Assembly: GCA_963708725.1 (NCBI GenBank)
Contig: CAVPTL010000008.1
Coordinates: forward strand, 496,001-560,000
Length of the DNA: 64,000 nt
Direction of reading: 5' to 3'
DNA from: CAVPTL01 sp963708725
GTDB lineage: Bacteria; Actinomycetota; Thermoleophilia; Gaiellales; JAICJC01
Notes under the pieces: model-generated
Databases searched by the model: none
What the model saw: the letters and a program-made list of their open reading frames with translations, nothing else
Told to the model about the DNA's origin: nothing
Translations under genes and position numbers: made by a program
Part shown: one piece after another, positions 36,342 through 45,792 of the stretch
How the letters are laid out: each line of letters opens with the position of its first letter
Position numbering within the stretch: position 1 is the first letter of the stretch

Positions 36342-36359
36342 GGCGCGCAGCCGCGCGCC
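36342..36359 (-). promoter_or_regulatory. GC hairpin in the MFS leader
   Basis: A perfect seven-base-pair stem GGCGCGC / GCGCGCC with a four-base loop lies 40 bases before the MFS start codon. It could be an attenuator or simply RNA structure. The rest of 36303-36475 holds nothing else that I can name. Confidence 0.3.
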
Positions 36360-36475
36360 GTTCAACTGAGGAGATTCGATGTCACGTGCCGACTGTAGCA
36401 CACACAGAAGGGGCTCAAGCACGGGCGTCCACGACCGATACAGGGGACAGACCCTCCTCATAGCACAAAGAACCA

Positions 36476-36904
36476 ATGGCAAGTTTTCAGATCAAACGGA
36501 TCACACTCCCCAGCGGCAAAGTGGTCGAGATCGTGTATTTGGCCCCCGCTCCGCAGACAGTCATCGCCGGCACCGACACGGTCGAAATGGACCATGTCGA
36601 ATTCCCGCATGTGCGGCGGATCGAGCTCTGCCCCGCGTGTGGAGGAGACCGGGTACACCCGCTTGACTGGCACGAGGTCTCAGACATGCGCTGGCAGCTG
36701 GTGGTGCGCTGTCCCGACTGTCGTTGGCGCACCAGTGATGTGTTCGAGCAGCCCGAGGTCGAGCGCTACGACGACGTGCTGGCGGCCGATACCGACCGGC
36801 TGATCGAGGTGCTCGACAGAGTTACCCGTGAGAACATGACCGAGCAGCTGGAACGGTTCCGGCGGGCTCTGGAGCACGACGCCATCGAACCGATGGACTT
36901 CTAG
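36476..36904 (+). CDS. Zinc-ribbon protein of unknown function
   Basis: This 142-residue soluble protein has two CxxC pairs, CPACGG at about residue 52 and CPDCRW at about 80, forming a probable zinc ribbon. A helical, acidic C-terminus follows (RENMTEQLERFRRALEHDAI). I recognise no named family. The ATG has no strong ribosome site. It ends directly next to the stop of ddl, which is convergent, with no spacer. Confidence 0.75.
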   Translation: MASFQIKRITLPSGKVVEIVYLAPAPQTVIAGTDTVEMDHVEFPHVRRIELCPACGGDRVHPLDWHEVSDMRWQLVVRCPDCRWRTSDVFEQPEVERYDDVLAADTDRLIEVLDRVTRENMTEQLERFRRALEHDAIEPMDF

Positions 36905-37969
36905 CTAGTACGCGTACTGCTGGGCTTCGCGGTGGCGTTCCAGCGCGAGTTCGATCAGGCGGTCGAGCAGCTCCGCATAGGGGATCCCCGACGCTTCGAA
37001 CAGCTGGGCATAGACGCTGGTCGAGGTGAATCCCGGGATGGTGTTGATCTCGTTCAAGATCACGCGATCATCGGGGGTGACAAAGAAATCGATGCGCGCC
37101 ATGCCCGCGCATTCACACCGGGCGAATGCGACCCTGGCCGTGCGCTGTAGCTCGTTGGTCACCTCGGGGGTCAGCTCGGCCGGCACGATCAGATCCATCC
37201 CACCCGGCAGATACTTGGCATCGAAGTCATACCAATCGGCGGTGATCGTGATCTCACCCGGCAGGCTCACGACCGGCTCGGCGTTGCCCAGAACGCCGCA
37301 CTCCACTTCGCGGCCGACGATCATCTGCTCGACCAGCACCTTCGAGTCGTGCCGAAACGCGAGTTCGAGCGCCGGAGCGAGCTCTTCGATCGTGTTGATC
37401 TTCGAGATCCCAACGCTCGACCCCAACCGTGCGGGCTTGACGAAGCACGGTGGTGCGATCCCGGCGGCGGCCAGTTCGGCCTCGTGGTCGACGACGACAC
37501 GCGCCCGGAAGGTGACGCTGGGGGCGGTCTCGATGCCGACACTCGCCAGCAGGGGCTTGACCATGTCCTTGTCCATCGTCACCGCGGATCCGGTGACGCC
37601 CGAACCGACGTATGGCAGGCCGACCATCTCAAGCATCCCCTGGACGGTGCCGTCCTCGCCGAATGGGCCGTGCAGGATCGGCAGAACCACGTCGATCGGC
37701 TCGATCGTGCGGGCCTGGGTCAGCGAACCGCCGGCGCGCGGGATGACGGAGCTGGTCTCGCCCGGCGCCAGCGCGAGCGATTCGCCGGGCTCGTCGGGCG
37801 GGGACTCGAGCTGCCATGTGCCCGTGCGATCGATCTCGATTTCGACGACGTCATAGCGCGCGGGGTCGAGGGCGGCGATCACCGACTTGCCCGACTCGAC
37901 CGAGATGTCATGCTCCGAGCTGCGGCCCCCGTAGAGCACCGCGACCCGAATTCGAGATCCCGAACTCAT
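36905..37969 (-). CDS. ddl: D-alanine--D-alanine ligase
   Basis: This 354-residue ATP-grasp enzyme makes the D-Ala-D-Ala dipeptide for peptidoglycan. Motifs: VAVLYGGRSSEHDIS at the N-terminus, PILHGPFGEDGTVQGMLE, YVGSGVTGSAVTMDK, FVKPARLGSSVGIS, the ATP-grasp Lys/Glu region and the C-terminal VILNEINTIPGFTSTS. The ATG overlaps the pknB stop (ATGA), so it is the last gene of the kinase/cell-wall cluster. Its placement there means precursor synthesis is co-expressed with the kinase that senses the cell wall. Confidence 0.95.
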   Translation of the reverse strand: MSSGSRIRVAVLYGGRSSEHDISVESGKSVIAALDPARYDVVEIEIDRTGTWQLESPPDEPGESLALAPGETSSVIPRAGGSLTQARTIEPIDVVLPILHGPFGEDGTVQGMLEMVGLPYVGSGVTGSAVTMDKDMVKPLLASVGIETAPSVTFRARVVVDHEAELAAAGIAPPCFVKPARLGSSVGISKINTIEELAPALELAFRHDSKVLVEQMIVGREVECGVLGNAEPVVSLPGEITITADWYDFDAKYLPGGMDLIVPAELTPEVTNELQRTARVAFARCECAGMARIDFFVTPDDRVILNEINTIPGFTSTSVYAQLFEASGIPYAELLDRLIELALERHREAQQYAY

Positions 37970-39843
37970 GTCACCGGTGGGACGGGGCAGGTGCCGCTCT
38001 GGTTGTAGTGGGCCACCCTGATATGAACGGTCGAACCCTGCTGGGCCTGTTGCCCGGAGCTGGGATCCTGGCCCGTGACCGTGCCGTCCTGGGACTGATT
38101 GCAGGTGTTGGAGTTGATGACCCCGACCTTGAAGCCGTTGTTGGTGATGGCTGTGCTGGCATCGGTCTCGGTGAGTCCGAGCACCGCAGGCACAACCCCG
38201 TTGCCCGGGCCGTCGGACACGGTGATCGTGACCGAGGTGCCCTGCGACACGAGGCTGTCCTGTGACGGGGATGTGCCGATGACCTCGTTCACCGGCACGT
38301 CGGTGCTGTTGGTGCGCGTACACGAGCCGTTGAGCTTCTGTGACTTGAGTCGTTGCTTGGCCTGATTGCAGTTGAGACCAGCGACTGCCGGGACGGTGAC
38401 GTTGCCAGAGGCGACGGTGATCGTGATCGGCTTGTCGAGGTCGACGACGCTGCCTCGCTTCGGCGTCGTCGACACCACGTCGCCGCCCGGCTGGGCCGGC
38501 GTGTCGGGTTGATTCGGGTTGATCGTGACGTGTGTGAATCCGGCCCCGGTGAGCTCGGCGGTCGCGTCGGCTGCGGACTTGCCAGTGACGTCGGGTACCG
38601 CTTTTGCGCCCGGTCCGGCGCTGATCGAGAGCGTCACGACCGAGTTCTTGTCGACACTCGATCCCTGGTCGGGGTCGACCTTGAATACCGTGCCCAGCTT
38701 GGCGTTCGAAGTGGCATCGACGCACTTGCCGACCAGTCCGGCCTGACGGAGGCTGGCCTGGGCGGCGAGGCACGTGTGCGTCTTGAGGTTGCTGGGGACG
38801 GTCACCTGATCGCCGCGCAGCTGCTGATACACGACCAGCCCGATACCGGCGGCGACCACCAGGAACAGCACAACCAAGAGCCACGGCAAAAGGCTCCGCT
38901 TGGGACCAGCGGGGGCGCTGGGAGGCGCCGGCGGCAACACGGCGGTTGCGGCGGCCTGCTGGGCCGAGATCACCTGGGTCGCCTGCTGGGTATCGGCCGA
39001 AACGGCGCCACCGCGGGAAACGCGCCGCAGCTCGTCGGCCATCGCGCGGGCCGAGGAATGCCGCAGCGCGGGGTCCTTCGCGAGGGCGCGCATCACGACC
39101 TGCTCGAGCTCGGGCGACACCAGCCGGTTCTTGCTTCGCAGCGACGGTGGCTGATCCGACACCTGCTTCATGGCGATGTCGACCGCCCCGTCGCCGGTGA
39201 AGGGCAGCTCTCCCGTGAGCATCTCGAACAGCACGATGCCCATCGAGTACAGGTCCGACTGTGGCCCGACGGCCTGGCCTCGGGCCTGCTCGGGGGACAG
39301 GTACTGCGCAGTACCGACGATCGAGCCGACCTCGGTCATCTCCTGGGTGTTCTGGGCGCGGGCGATCCCGAAATCGGTGACCTTCAGCCGGTTGTCATCG
39401 GTCAGCACCATGTTGTGGGGCTTCACGTCGCGGTGGATCACCCCGCGGCGATGTGCGAAGTCGAGCGCGTCCAGCGCCTGCGTCGCCCAGCCGATCGCCT
39501 CAGCCTCCGGCAGCGGGGCGCGCTGCGTGATCTCCTGCTTCAGCGTCGGGCCGTCGAGGAACTCCATCGCGATGTAGTAGGTGCCCTCAGCCTCACCGCG
39601 GTCGTACACCGCGACGATGTTGGGATGGTTCAGACCAGCCGCCGCCGAGGCCTCACGCCGGAACCGCTCGACAAAACCGTCGTCGCGCGCAAAGCGGTCG
39701 GAGAGGATTTTGATCGCAACCTGGCGGCCGAGCAGCTCGTCGGTGGCCAGGTAGACGTCGGCCATCCCGCCCGAGCCCAGGCGCCGCCCCAACCGGTACC
39801 GGTTGTCGAAGAGATTCCCGTTGTCTGGAGGAGTGTCGTCCAC
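37966..39843 (-). CDS. pknB: PASTA-domain Ser/Thr protein kinase PknB
   Basis: This 625-residue membrane kinase has an N-terminal catalytic domain (about 15-280) with LGSGGMADVY, Lys45 in VAIKI, HRDVKPHN (catalytic Asp139) and DFG at 157-159. A single membrane helix (about 325-345, WLLVVLFLVVAAGIGLVVY) follows. Four extracellular PASTA repeats (VPSNLKTHTC, VPDVTGKSAADA, VPAVAGLNCNQA and VPAVLGLTETDA) bind muropeptides or lipid II in homologues. The kinase adjusts cell-wall synthesis and division by phosphorylation and is reversed by the linked PP2C phosphatase. It lies 10 bases after pbpA. Confidence 0.95.
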   Translation of the reverse strand: MDDTPPDNGNLFDNRYRLGRRLGSGGMADVYLATDELLGRQVAIKILSDRFARDDGFVERFRREASAAAGLNHPNIVAVYDRGEAEGTYYIAMEFLDGPTLKQEITQRAPLPEAEAIGWATQALDALDFAHRRGVIHRDVKPHNMVLTDDNRLKVTDFGIARAQNTQEMTEVGSIVGTAQYLSPEQARGQAVGPQSDLYSMGIVLFEMLTGELPFTGDGAVDIAMKQVSDQPPSLRSKNRLVSPELEQVVMRALAKDPALRHSSARAMADELRRVSRGGAVSADTQQATQVISAQQAAATAVLPPAPPSAPAGPKRSLLPWLLVVLFLVVAAGIGLVVYQQLRGDQVTVPSNLKTHTCLAAQASLRQAGLVGKCVDATSNAKLGTVFKVDPDQGSSVDKNSVVTLSISAGPGAKAVPDVTGKSAADATAELTGAGFTHVTINPNQPDTPAQPGGDVVSTTPKRGSVVDLDKPITITVASGNVTVPAVAGLNCNQAKQRLKSQKLNGSCTRTNSTDVPVNEVIGTSPSQDSLVSQGTSVTITVSDGPGNGVVPAVLGLTETDASTAITNNGFKVGVINSNTCNQSQDGTVTGQDPSSGQQAQQGSTVHIRVAHYNQSGTCPVPPVT

Positions 39844-39853
39844 TGGAGAATGC

Positions 39854-41326
39854 CTACTGTGCCACGTTTGGCCCGAGGTAGGCCCTGATCACGTCTGCTG
39901 CGATCGGTGCTGCGACCTGCCCGCCGAACTCGGTCGTGCGATCGATCACGACCGCGACGGCGATCTTTGGTGTGTCCCCGGGGGCTCCCGGAGCGAACGC
40001 GATGAACCATGAGGTGTAGATACTGGAACCCGGGGGCCCGATCTCGGCTGTCCCGGTCTTGCCCGCGACCGGCAGGTTGCCGATCTGGGCCTCGGTGCCG
40101 GTGCCCTCGTCGACGACCTTTTGCATCATGCCGGTCATTTCCTGTGCTGTTTGGTTCGACATCACCCGCTGGATCGCCTGCGGATGGTGTTGGTAGACGG
40201 TTGAACCTCCCGGCGTCACCGCCTTGTCGACGAGCGACGGCTGCATGCGCACACCGCCGTTTGCGATGGTCGCAGCCACCTCCGCCATTTGCAGGGGCGT
40301 GACCGCCAGGTTGCCCTGCCCGATGGCAGTGCGGGCGACGTCGATCGGTGCCGATTGTGAGATCTGGTGGCCGTTGCGGTAGAGCCCGGACGGCACGACC
40401 TCGTCGCCGGGCAGATCGATCGTGGGATCGGTGAAGAACCCGAACTCGCTCATCGCGTTTCGCAGTCTCTGCGAGCCGATCTTCTGCCCGACCTGGGCGA
40501 ACACGGTGTTGACCGATTGGGTCAGGGCGTAGCTCAGGTCGATCGGCGGGAACGACTCGAGCCCGGCGTTGCAGAGCTGGACGAACACCTTGATGCAGGC
40601 CGGTGCCGGGGTCAGCGGTGATGTGGGCGTGTACAGGTGGCTTTTGAGCGCGGCGGTCGAGGTCACCGTCTTGAAGGTCGATCCCGGCGTGTACAGGCCC
40701 TGAGTGGTGCGGTTCAAGAGCGGTGCGCCCGAGTTCGGCCGGGTGAGCTTGGCGTAGTTTGCGACGACCCGGTTGGGGTTGAAGGTCGGCGTCGAGGCCA
40801 TTGCGATCACCCGCCCGGTCGACGGCTGGATTGCGACCACCGCGCCGTGCATCTGGCCAAGGCCGTCCATCGCGGCTCGCTGGGCCGGTAGTGACAGGCT
40901 GGTGATCACGTTGTCGCCGGTGATCGTGCGCCCCCGCAACGAATCGCCGAGGTTTTGGAGCTGAGTCGAGAGGTTCGCGTTCGACGATGTCAGGAAGTCG
41001 TTGTAGGAGAGCTCGAGCCCCGTCCGTCCCTGATTGACGGAGTTGTACCCCACGGCCTGGGCGAACAGTCCGCGGAAGGGATACTTGCGGGTGTAAATCG
41101 TCTGGCCGTCCTGTTTGGATTGGCGGTTCTCGGCCAGCACAGTGCGGCCGTTGCCGGCAAAGATCAATCCCCGCTTGATCTGAAGCTGGCGATACACCAG
41201 ACGGGCGTTGTCCTGGCGCACTGCGAGCGAGTCCGCGGCCCAGATCTGCCAGTAGGCGGTGAACGAGATCAAGACCGCAAAGCCGATGGCGCACAGGCGA
41301 AAGAGGTTGTTGATCTGGTGGTTCAC
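39854..41326 (-). CDS. pbpA: Penicillin-binding protein A (class B transpeptidase)
   Basis: This 490-residue membrane-anchored transpeptidase cross-links peptidoglycan. An N-terminal helix (about 8-30) precedes the dimerisation domain (RGLIFAGNGRTVLAE). The catalytic triad motifs are TPGSTFKTV (S-x-x-K), SVN and AGKTGTAE (KTG). It overlaps rodA upstream by ATGA, the standard pairing of a SEDS glycosyltransferase with its class B partner. Mycobacterial PbpA of the same cluster acts in division septum synthesis. Confidence 0.95.
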   Translation of the reverse strand: MNHQINNLFRLCAIGFAVLISFTAYWQIWAADSLAVRQDNARLVYRQLQIKRGLIFAGNGRTVLAENRQSKQDGQTIYTRKYPFRGLFAQAVGYNSVNQGRTGLELSYNDFLTSSNANLSTQLQNLGDSLRGRTITGDNVITSLSLPAQRAAMDGLGQMHGAVVAIQPSTGRVIAMASTPTFNPNRVVANYAKLTRPNSGAPLLNRTTQGLYTPGSTFKTVTSTAALKSHLYTPTSPLTPAPACIKVFVQLCNAGLESFPPIDLSYALTQSVNTVFAQVGQKIGSQRLRNAMSEFGFFTDPTIDLPGDEVVPSGLYRNGHQISQSAPIDVARTAIGQGNLAVTPLQMAEVAATIANGGVRMQPSLVDKAVTPGGSTVYQHHPQAIQRVMSNQTAQEMTGMMQKVVDEGTGTEAQIGNLPVAGKTGTAEIGPPGSSIYTSWFIAFAPGAPGDTPKIAVAVVIDRTTEFGGQVAAPIAADVIRAYLGPNVAQ

Positions 41327-42624
41327 CGGCGGTCTCGGGTGGTGCGGTTGGAGATCATTAAGAGCAGCGCGAGCAGGAGGAAGTTCGAGACGATCGAGGA
41401 ACCGCCGTAGCTCACGAATGGCAGGGTGATGCCGGTCAGCGGAACCAGCCGGGTGACGCCGCCCACGATCAGGAATGCCTGGAGGGAGAAGGCGAATGTG
41501 AGCCCGGCGGCCAGCAGGGTCGAGAACCCGTCAGGGGCGAGCGTCGCGATCTTGAAGCCGCGGTAGGCAAACAGCAGGTACACCAGCAACAGCCCCGCGG
41601 CTCCGGCCAACCCGGCCTCGTCGGCCCACACGGCGTAGATGCCATCGGTCTGGGCGGCTGGGATGATCGGGTGCGGCGGCGACCCCACCAGCTGAAAGCT
41701 CTTGCCCAGGCCGGTGCCGAACACTCCGCCGTCGGCGATGGCCTCGATCGACTGCACGATCTGATACCCGCTGGTGTGGGCGGTCGCCCAGGGGTCGATC
41801 CAGATCTGGAATCGCTCGTGGACGTGGGCGATGTTCTGGTAGATGAACCACGATCCGGCCGCGAACAGCCCCAGGCCGACGACCGTGTAGGCGTGGCGCC
41901 CGGTGGCCACGTACAGCATCGCCAGAAACACTCCGAACAGAAGCAGGGCGGTGCCGAGGTCGTTCATCACGGCCACCACGCTCAGGGCGAGCCCGGTCAT
42001 CAAGAGCAACGGGCCGAAGTGCTTCATGGCGGGGATGCCGATGCCCAGCACGCGGCGGTGGGCGAAGGTCAGAACCTCCCGTTTCTCGCGAAGGTACCCG
42101 GCCAGGAATATCACCAGCAGCAGCTTGGCGAACTCACCCGGCTGCACCTGCACGCCGCCGAATCGCAGCCACAGCTTGGCGCCGTTCACGGTCGTGCCGG
42201 CGACCATCGTGATCACCAGGAGCAGCACCGCCGTCGCGGCCAGTGTGTACTTGTAGTTCTCGAGCTTCCGGTGGTCGCGAAGCACAAAGATCAAGCCGGC
42301 AAACCCCACCAGCCCGACCACGATCCAGACCGACTGGTCGCGTGCGAGCACCGGGTCGAGCCGGTAGATCTCGATCAACCCGATGGCCGTCATGAGTGCC
42401 GCCAGCGGCAGCAGCCAGGGGTCGGCCAGCGGCAGGCCGGCGCGCACCACCAGGTGTGCGATCACGAACAGGCCGAGGAACAGCCCGGCGTACACCAGCG
42501 AGGTGGATCGGATGTCCTGCTGGCGGGCGGTGTAGACAGCGAGGAAGCCCACCGCTGTCAGCAGGCCGACCCAGCCCAGGTTGACCAGTTCTCGCATCCG
42601 GGGGGTTCGCATGGCGCGGATCAT
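41323..42624 (-). CDS. rodA: SEDS-family peptidoglycan glycosyltransferase (FtsW/RodA)
   Basis: This 433-residue polytopic protein polymerises lipid II. SEDS landmarks are LWLRFGGVQVQPGEFAKLLLV (with the catalytic-loop region), VVAVMNDLGTALLLF (conserved Asp), SEAIADGG-type GGVFGTGLGKSFQ and the C-terminal ITLPFVSYGGSSIVSNF. The ATG at 42624 overlaps the stop of pstP (TGATG). It is coupled to pbpA. As in other actinobacteria, this copy is embedded in the PknB cluster. Confidence 0.93.
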   Translation of the reverse strand: MIRAMRTPRMRELVNLGWVGLLTAVGFLAVYTARQQDIRSTSLVYAGLFLGLFVIAHLVVRAGLPLADPWLLPLAALMTAIGLIEIYRLDPVLARDQSVWIVVGLVGFAGLIFVLRDHRKLENYKYTLAATAVLLLVITMVAGTTVNGAKLWLRFGGVQVQPGEFAKLLLVIFLAGYLREKREVLTFAHRRVLGIGIPAMKHFGPLLLMTGLALSVVAVMNDLGTALLLFGVFLAMLYVATGRHAYTVVGLGLFAAGSWFIYQNIAHVHERFQIWIDPWATAHTSGYQIVQSIEAIADGGVFGTGLGKSFQLVGSPPHPIIPAAQTDGIYAVWADEAGLAGAAGLLLVYLLFAYRGFKIATLAPDGFSTLLAAGLTFAFSLQAFLIVGGVTRLVPLTGITLPFVSYGGSSIVSNFLLLALLLMISNRTTRDRR

Positions 42625-43760
42625 CAGGGCAGTTCCAACGGCTGTATCGCCTCGCGGGCGCTTGACTGGGAGCGCAGCCGGTGATTGAACAGACGCTGCC
42701 GCTCGGCCGCGCTCAGAGAGCGGTACGGCACATCGGAGAGAAAGGTTTCGTGGTACAGGCGGACTCCCAGCGGTAGATCCACCGGGACGCCCTGGTACAC
42801 CGCCACCTGGCCGGTGCGCTCGTCGGCGCCGACGAAGTGGCTCCAGCGCAGCCCCGCGATGGCACCAACCACGGCCACCGCGATCACCGCCAGGGCGGCC
42901 AGCCCGCCGAACACGAGCCGCAGGGTGTGTCGCCCTTCGCCTCGGTCTCCACCGCTGCCGGAGTCGCCCGACGCACCTCCCAGCCACAGCTCCGGTGGAA
43001 GCACGTGCTCGCCGGGAGTCTGTTCGTCGTCCTCGACATCGGCCAGGTCGTCGATCCGGAAGATCACCACCGTAACGTTGTCCTCACCACCGGCCGCGAG
43101 GGCGGCGCGCACCAGCTCGGAGGCCGCCTCGGCGGCGCCGGCGTGCTCGTACAGCAGCCGGCCGATGGTCGCCTCGTCCACCATGGTGGTCAGTCCGTCG
43201 CTGCACAGCAGCACCACGTCACCGGGCTGAGAGTCGACCGTGAAGGTATCCACGCGCACGTCGGCCTCTGCCCCAAGCGCGCGGGTGATCACGCTTCGCT
43301 GGGGGTGCTGTTCGGCTTCGGCTTCGGTCAGCTCGCCCTGGCGCACCAGCTCTCCCACCAGTGAGTGATCCTCGGTGAGCCGTTGCAACTCGCCGTCGCG
43401 AAGCAGGTATGCCCGGCTGTCGCCGACGTGCGCAAATGCGACCCGGCCATCGTCGCCGACGAGCGCGGCGGCCACAGTTGTGCCCATGCCGGCCACGGTG
43501 CTGTCGCTGCTTGCCCGCTGGTGGATCTTGGCGTTGGCCGCCACGATCACATCACGTAGCGTGTCCTCGCCGCGAGCGGGCACAAGCCGGGCCTGGGCGA
43601 ACTCCTCGGTTGTCATCCGCGATGCGATCTCGCCTGCCTGGGCGCCGCCCATACCGTCGGCCACCATGAACAGCGGCTCTCGGATCAGGTAGGAGTCCTC
43701 GTTCAGGCGCCGGACGTTTCCGGTCTGAGTGGCGCCGGCGCGGTCGGCAACGCGTTTCAT
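42624..43760 (-). CDS. pstP: PP2C-type Ser/Thr protein phosphatase
   Basis: This 378-residue protein has an N-terminal PP2C domain (about 1-235) with the metal-binding motifs RRLNEDSYL, VADGMGGAQAGE, FAHVGDSRAYLL, LLCSDGLT and GGEDNVTVV. A membrane helix (about 290-310, LAVIAVAVVGAIAGL) and a small extracytoplasmic tail follow. It reverses PknB phosphorylation of cell-wall proteins. Placed between fhaB and rodA with overlaps on both sides, it follows the standard actinobacterial order. Confidence 0.94.
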   Translation of the reverse strand: MKRVADRAGATQTGNVRRLNEDSYLIREPLFMVADGMGGAQAGEIASRMTTEEFAQARLVPARGEDTLRDVIVAANAKIHQRASSDSTVAGMGTTVAAALVGDDGRVAFAHVGDSRAYLLRDGELQRLTEDHSLVGELVRQGELTEAEAEQHPQRSVITRALGAEADVRVDTFTVDSQPGDVVLLCSDGLTTMVDEATIGRLLYEHAGAAEAASELVRAALAAGGEDNVTVVIFRIDDLADVEDDEQTPGEHVLPPELWLGGASGDSGSGGDRGEGRHTLRLVFGGLAALAVIAVAVVGAIAGLRWSHFVGADERTGQVAVYQGVPVDLPLGVRLYHETFLSDVPYRSLSAAERQRLFNHRLRSQSSAREAIQPLELP

Positions 43761-44218
43761 GCGCCACTCTCGTAGGTGAACTGGGTCTGGCCGATGGTGA
43801 TGGTGTCACCGGCTGCCAGGGTGTGGGTTCCGTTCAGGCGCTGGCCGTTGACGAAGGTGCCATTGGTGGAGTGCAGATCCTCGATGATGTCCATATCCCG
43901 GCCGCGAATGAACCGGCAGTGGCGAGTCGAGGCATACCCGTCGGCCTGGAGTGTGATGTCGAGCGCCGGTTCCCGCCCAGCGACCAGCTCGTGGGCGATC
44001 GGGATCCGCGAACCGACTTCGAGCTCGGGGCTGCGGCTCACCACCAGTCGGCCGACCGCGCGCTCCGCTACGGGCTTGGCCGGACGGGTGGGAGTGAGGA
44101 TCACGCTCTCCTGCCCGGCTTCCATGTCGCGGGACGCCACCCTGATGACGCGCCAAATGAACAGGTAGAGCAGCACCACGAACCCGATCTTGAGTGCAAG
44201 CAGGAGCTGTTCAACCAA
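43757..44218 (-). CDS. fhaB: FHA-domain protein FhaB
   Basis: This 153-residue protein has an N-terminal membrane helix (IGFVVLLYLFIWRVIRV) and a C-terminal FHA domain that binds phosphothreonine. FHA hallmarks are ISTRHCRF-like STRHCRF, DLHSTNGTFVNG and a final GDTITIGQTQFTY strand. In mycobacteria the equivalent FipA/FhaB is recruited to the division site. It overlaps pstP by four bases and fhaA by eight. Confidence 0.92.
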   Translation of the reverse strand: MVEQLLLALKIGFVVLLYLFIWRVIRVASRDMEAGQESVILTPTRPAKPVAERAVGRLVVSRSPELEVGSRIPIAHELVAGREPALDITLQADGYASTRHCRFIRGRDMDIIEDLHSTNGTFVNGQRLNGTHTLAAGDTITIGQTQFTYESGA

Positions 44219-45029
44219 GGCGGCGCTCGAACGTGAGCTTGGTCTGGCCCACGCCGATTACATCTCCGTTCATCAGCGCCGTCTCGCTGACCGTGAGGCC
44301 GTTGACCTCGGTGCCGTTGGTCGATCCCAGGTCGACCAGCGAATATCCCTCCCCGATCCGCCGGATCTCGGCATGTGCCCGCGAAACGTTGGGATCGTGC
44401 AGCACGATCGCGCAACTCGACGACCTGCCGATCGTCGAGACCGACCGCGTCAGTTCGAGCGTTTCACCCCCCCAGCTCAAGGTGGCGACTTCGGGTGCCG
44501 GGGTCGGTTCGGCGGCGGGTGGCTCGGGAATCGGAACCGGCGCGTACACCATCGTCTGGCTCGCCGGCGGTGGCGGAGGCTCGATCGGCGGGGCGACCAG
44601 CGGTGGCACAGGAACCGGCGGAGCGACCACGTCCGGGGTGGCCCCCGCGGCGGCTTCGTCGCCTTCGCTGCTCTCGACCGAGATCCCGAACAGGCCGACT
44701 GTCAACGCCGGCTCTGTTTCGAGCGAAACCTTGGGCCGGGTCGTCAGGCTGTAGCCCTCGCGGCGGGCGTGCTCGGACAGGTACTCCTCGAGCTCGTTGG
44801 TCATCTGATGCTCGTAGGCTGCGAACTGCTCACGATCCTCCGGGTTCAGGTGCACCGTGTAGGCGTTGGGCACGTACACGCGGTGGATCGAGATGGTGCG
44901 GTGATCGTCCATCTCCTTGGCGAGTTTGCGCGCCAGTTCGACCGGCTGCACCCCGGAGCGGAGCGTTTTTCCAAACGCCCCCTCGACCAAGTCGCCGATC
45001 TTCCGCTCGATATTGCGAAGAACACTCAT
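44211..45029 (-). CDS. fhaA: FhaA: DUF3662 and FHA domain protein
   Basis: This 272-residue protein has an N-terminal DUF3662 domain (about 1-115; RNIERKIGDLVEGAFGKTLRSGVQPVE is its typical opening), a Pro/Ala linker and a C-terminal FHA domain (about 185-270) with TIGRSSSCAIVL, VSRAHAEI and DLGSTNGTEVNG. In mycobacteria FhaA binds phosphorylated MviN/MurJ and modulates wall synthesis. The ATG at 45029 gives the usual family N-terminus; an upstream ATG at 45059 would add 10 residues. Confidence 0.9.
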   Translation of the reverse strand: MSVLRNIERKIGDLVEGAFGKTLRSGVQPVELARKLAKEMDDHRTISIHRVYVPNAYTVHLNPEDREQFAAYEHQMTNELEEYLSEHARREGYSLTTRPKVSLETEPALTVGLFGISVESSEGDEAAAGATPDVVAPPVPVPPLVAPPIEPPPPPASQTMVYAPVPIPEPPAAEPTPAPEVATLSWGGETLELTRSVSTIGRSSSCAIVLHDPNVSRAHAEIRRIGEGYSLVDLGSTNGTEVNGLTVSETALMNGDVIGVGQTKLTFERRLG

Positions 45030-45072
45030 ACTGGATGGGGGGTGGGGATCCGGTGCCATGAGCGCACCAGGT

Positions 45073-45792
45073 TCACCGACCGAAGCTGACCCGCGGGTGT
45101 ACCAGCGCCCAAGCGGCCGGGATTATAGCCGCGACGCACGCGACCAATGCCGCTTGCTGCCACGCCTGACCGGCGGATCCCGAAAGCAGCGGGATCGCGA
45201 TCATCGAGAGGCCGAAGCCGATTCCCCAAAGCGCGACCGCGTGGGCCCGCCGGCCTGAGGGCTCGTTCCACGCGCGGGGGAGGATGGTTGCGAACACGAT
45301 CATCGCGATTGCGACGCCCACCGCATCGGGTGCGTGGGCAAGGACTCCCAGGTACACGAGCGGGTCGTTGGCTCCCGCCAGGTTGCTGGTCGCCGTAGCC
45401 GGGACGAGGCTGCCGGTTGCGAGCACGATCACCGCTCCCAGCGACGCCTCGGCGATCCGCCGCCGGTTCGTGGGAGCAGTCGCCGCGACCAGCACGAAGG
45501 CGGGGCCCAGGCCGACGAGCGCCAGCGGCCACGCCAGCAGCGGCGCGAGCGGGCGGTTACGGCCCCAGTCGCGCGCCATCCAGATCCACGTGGCGGCCAT
45601 GCCGATCCACAACAGTCCGGCCGCCTCCGCCAGGTTCCAAAACGCCGGCACGCACATCACCGCGCCGATGGTGAGGGCGGTCAGCGGCCGAAACCAGGCC
45701 ACGAGCGCAAGCACGGCCGCGAGTGGCAGCGTCCATTGCGTCGGATAAAACGGGAAGGCGGTCAGCACGAACAGCGTCGTGGTTGCCACCAC
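45073..45792 (-). CDS. Polytopic membrane protein, probably the split C-terminal half of the upstream kinase
   Basis: These 239 residues are mostly hydrophobic, with about seven membrane segments (LFVLTAFPFY, LPLAAVLALVAWF, LTIGAVMCVPAFW, LLWIGMAATWIWMA, APLLAWPLALVGLGPAFVLVAA and more). The reading begins at a GTG, but coding character continues upstream in the same frame as GRTLSSAVVATTTLF. That joins the kinase frame if one base is removed from the GGG near 45808. So it may be the C-terminal half of a kinase-membrane fusion rather than an independent gene. Confidence 0.65.
   Translation of the reverse strand: MVATTTLFVLTAFPFYPTQWTLPLAAVLALVAWFRPLTALTIGAVMCVPAFWNLAEAAGLLWIGMAATWIWMARDWGRNRPLAPLLAWPLALVGLGPAFVLVAATAPTNRRRIAEASLGAVIVLATGSLVPATATSNLAGANDPLVYLGVLAHAPDAVGVAIAMIVFATILPRAWNEPSGRRAHAVALWGIGFGLSMIAIPLLSGSAGQAWQQAALVACVAAIIPAAWALVHPRVSFGR

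Noticed and set aside
36379..36666. Plus-strand frame with a good GAGGAG site upstream of the zinc-ribbon gene
   Set aside because: It runs out of frame through the convincing zinc-ribbon gene and its own product has no protein-like pattern; the site may be chance.
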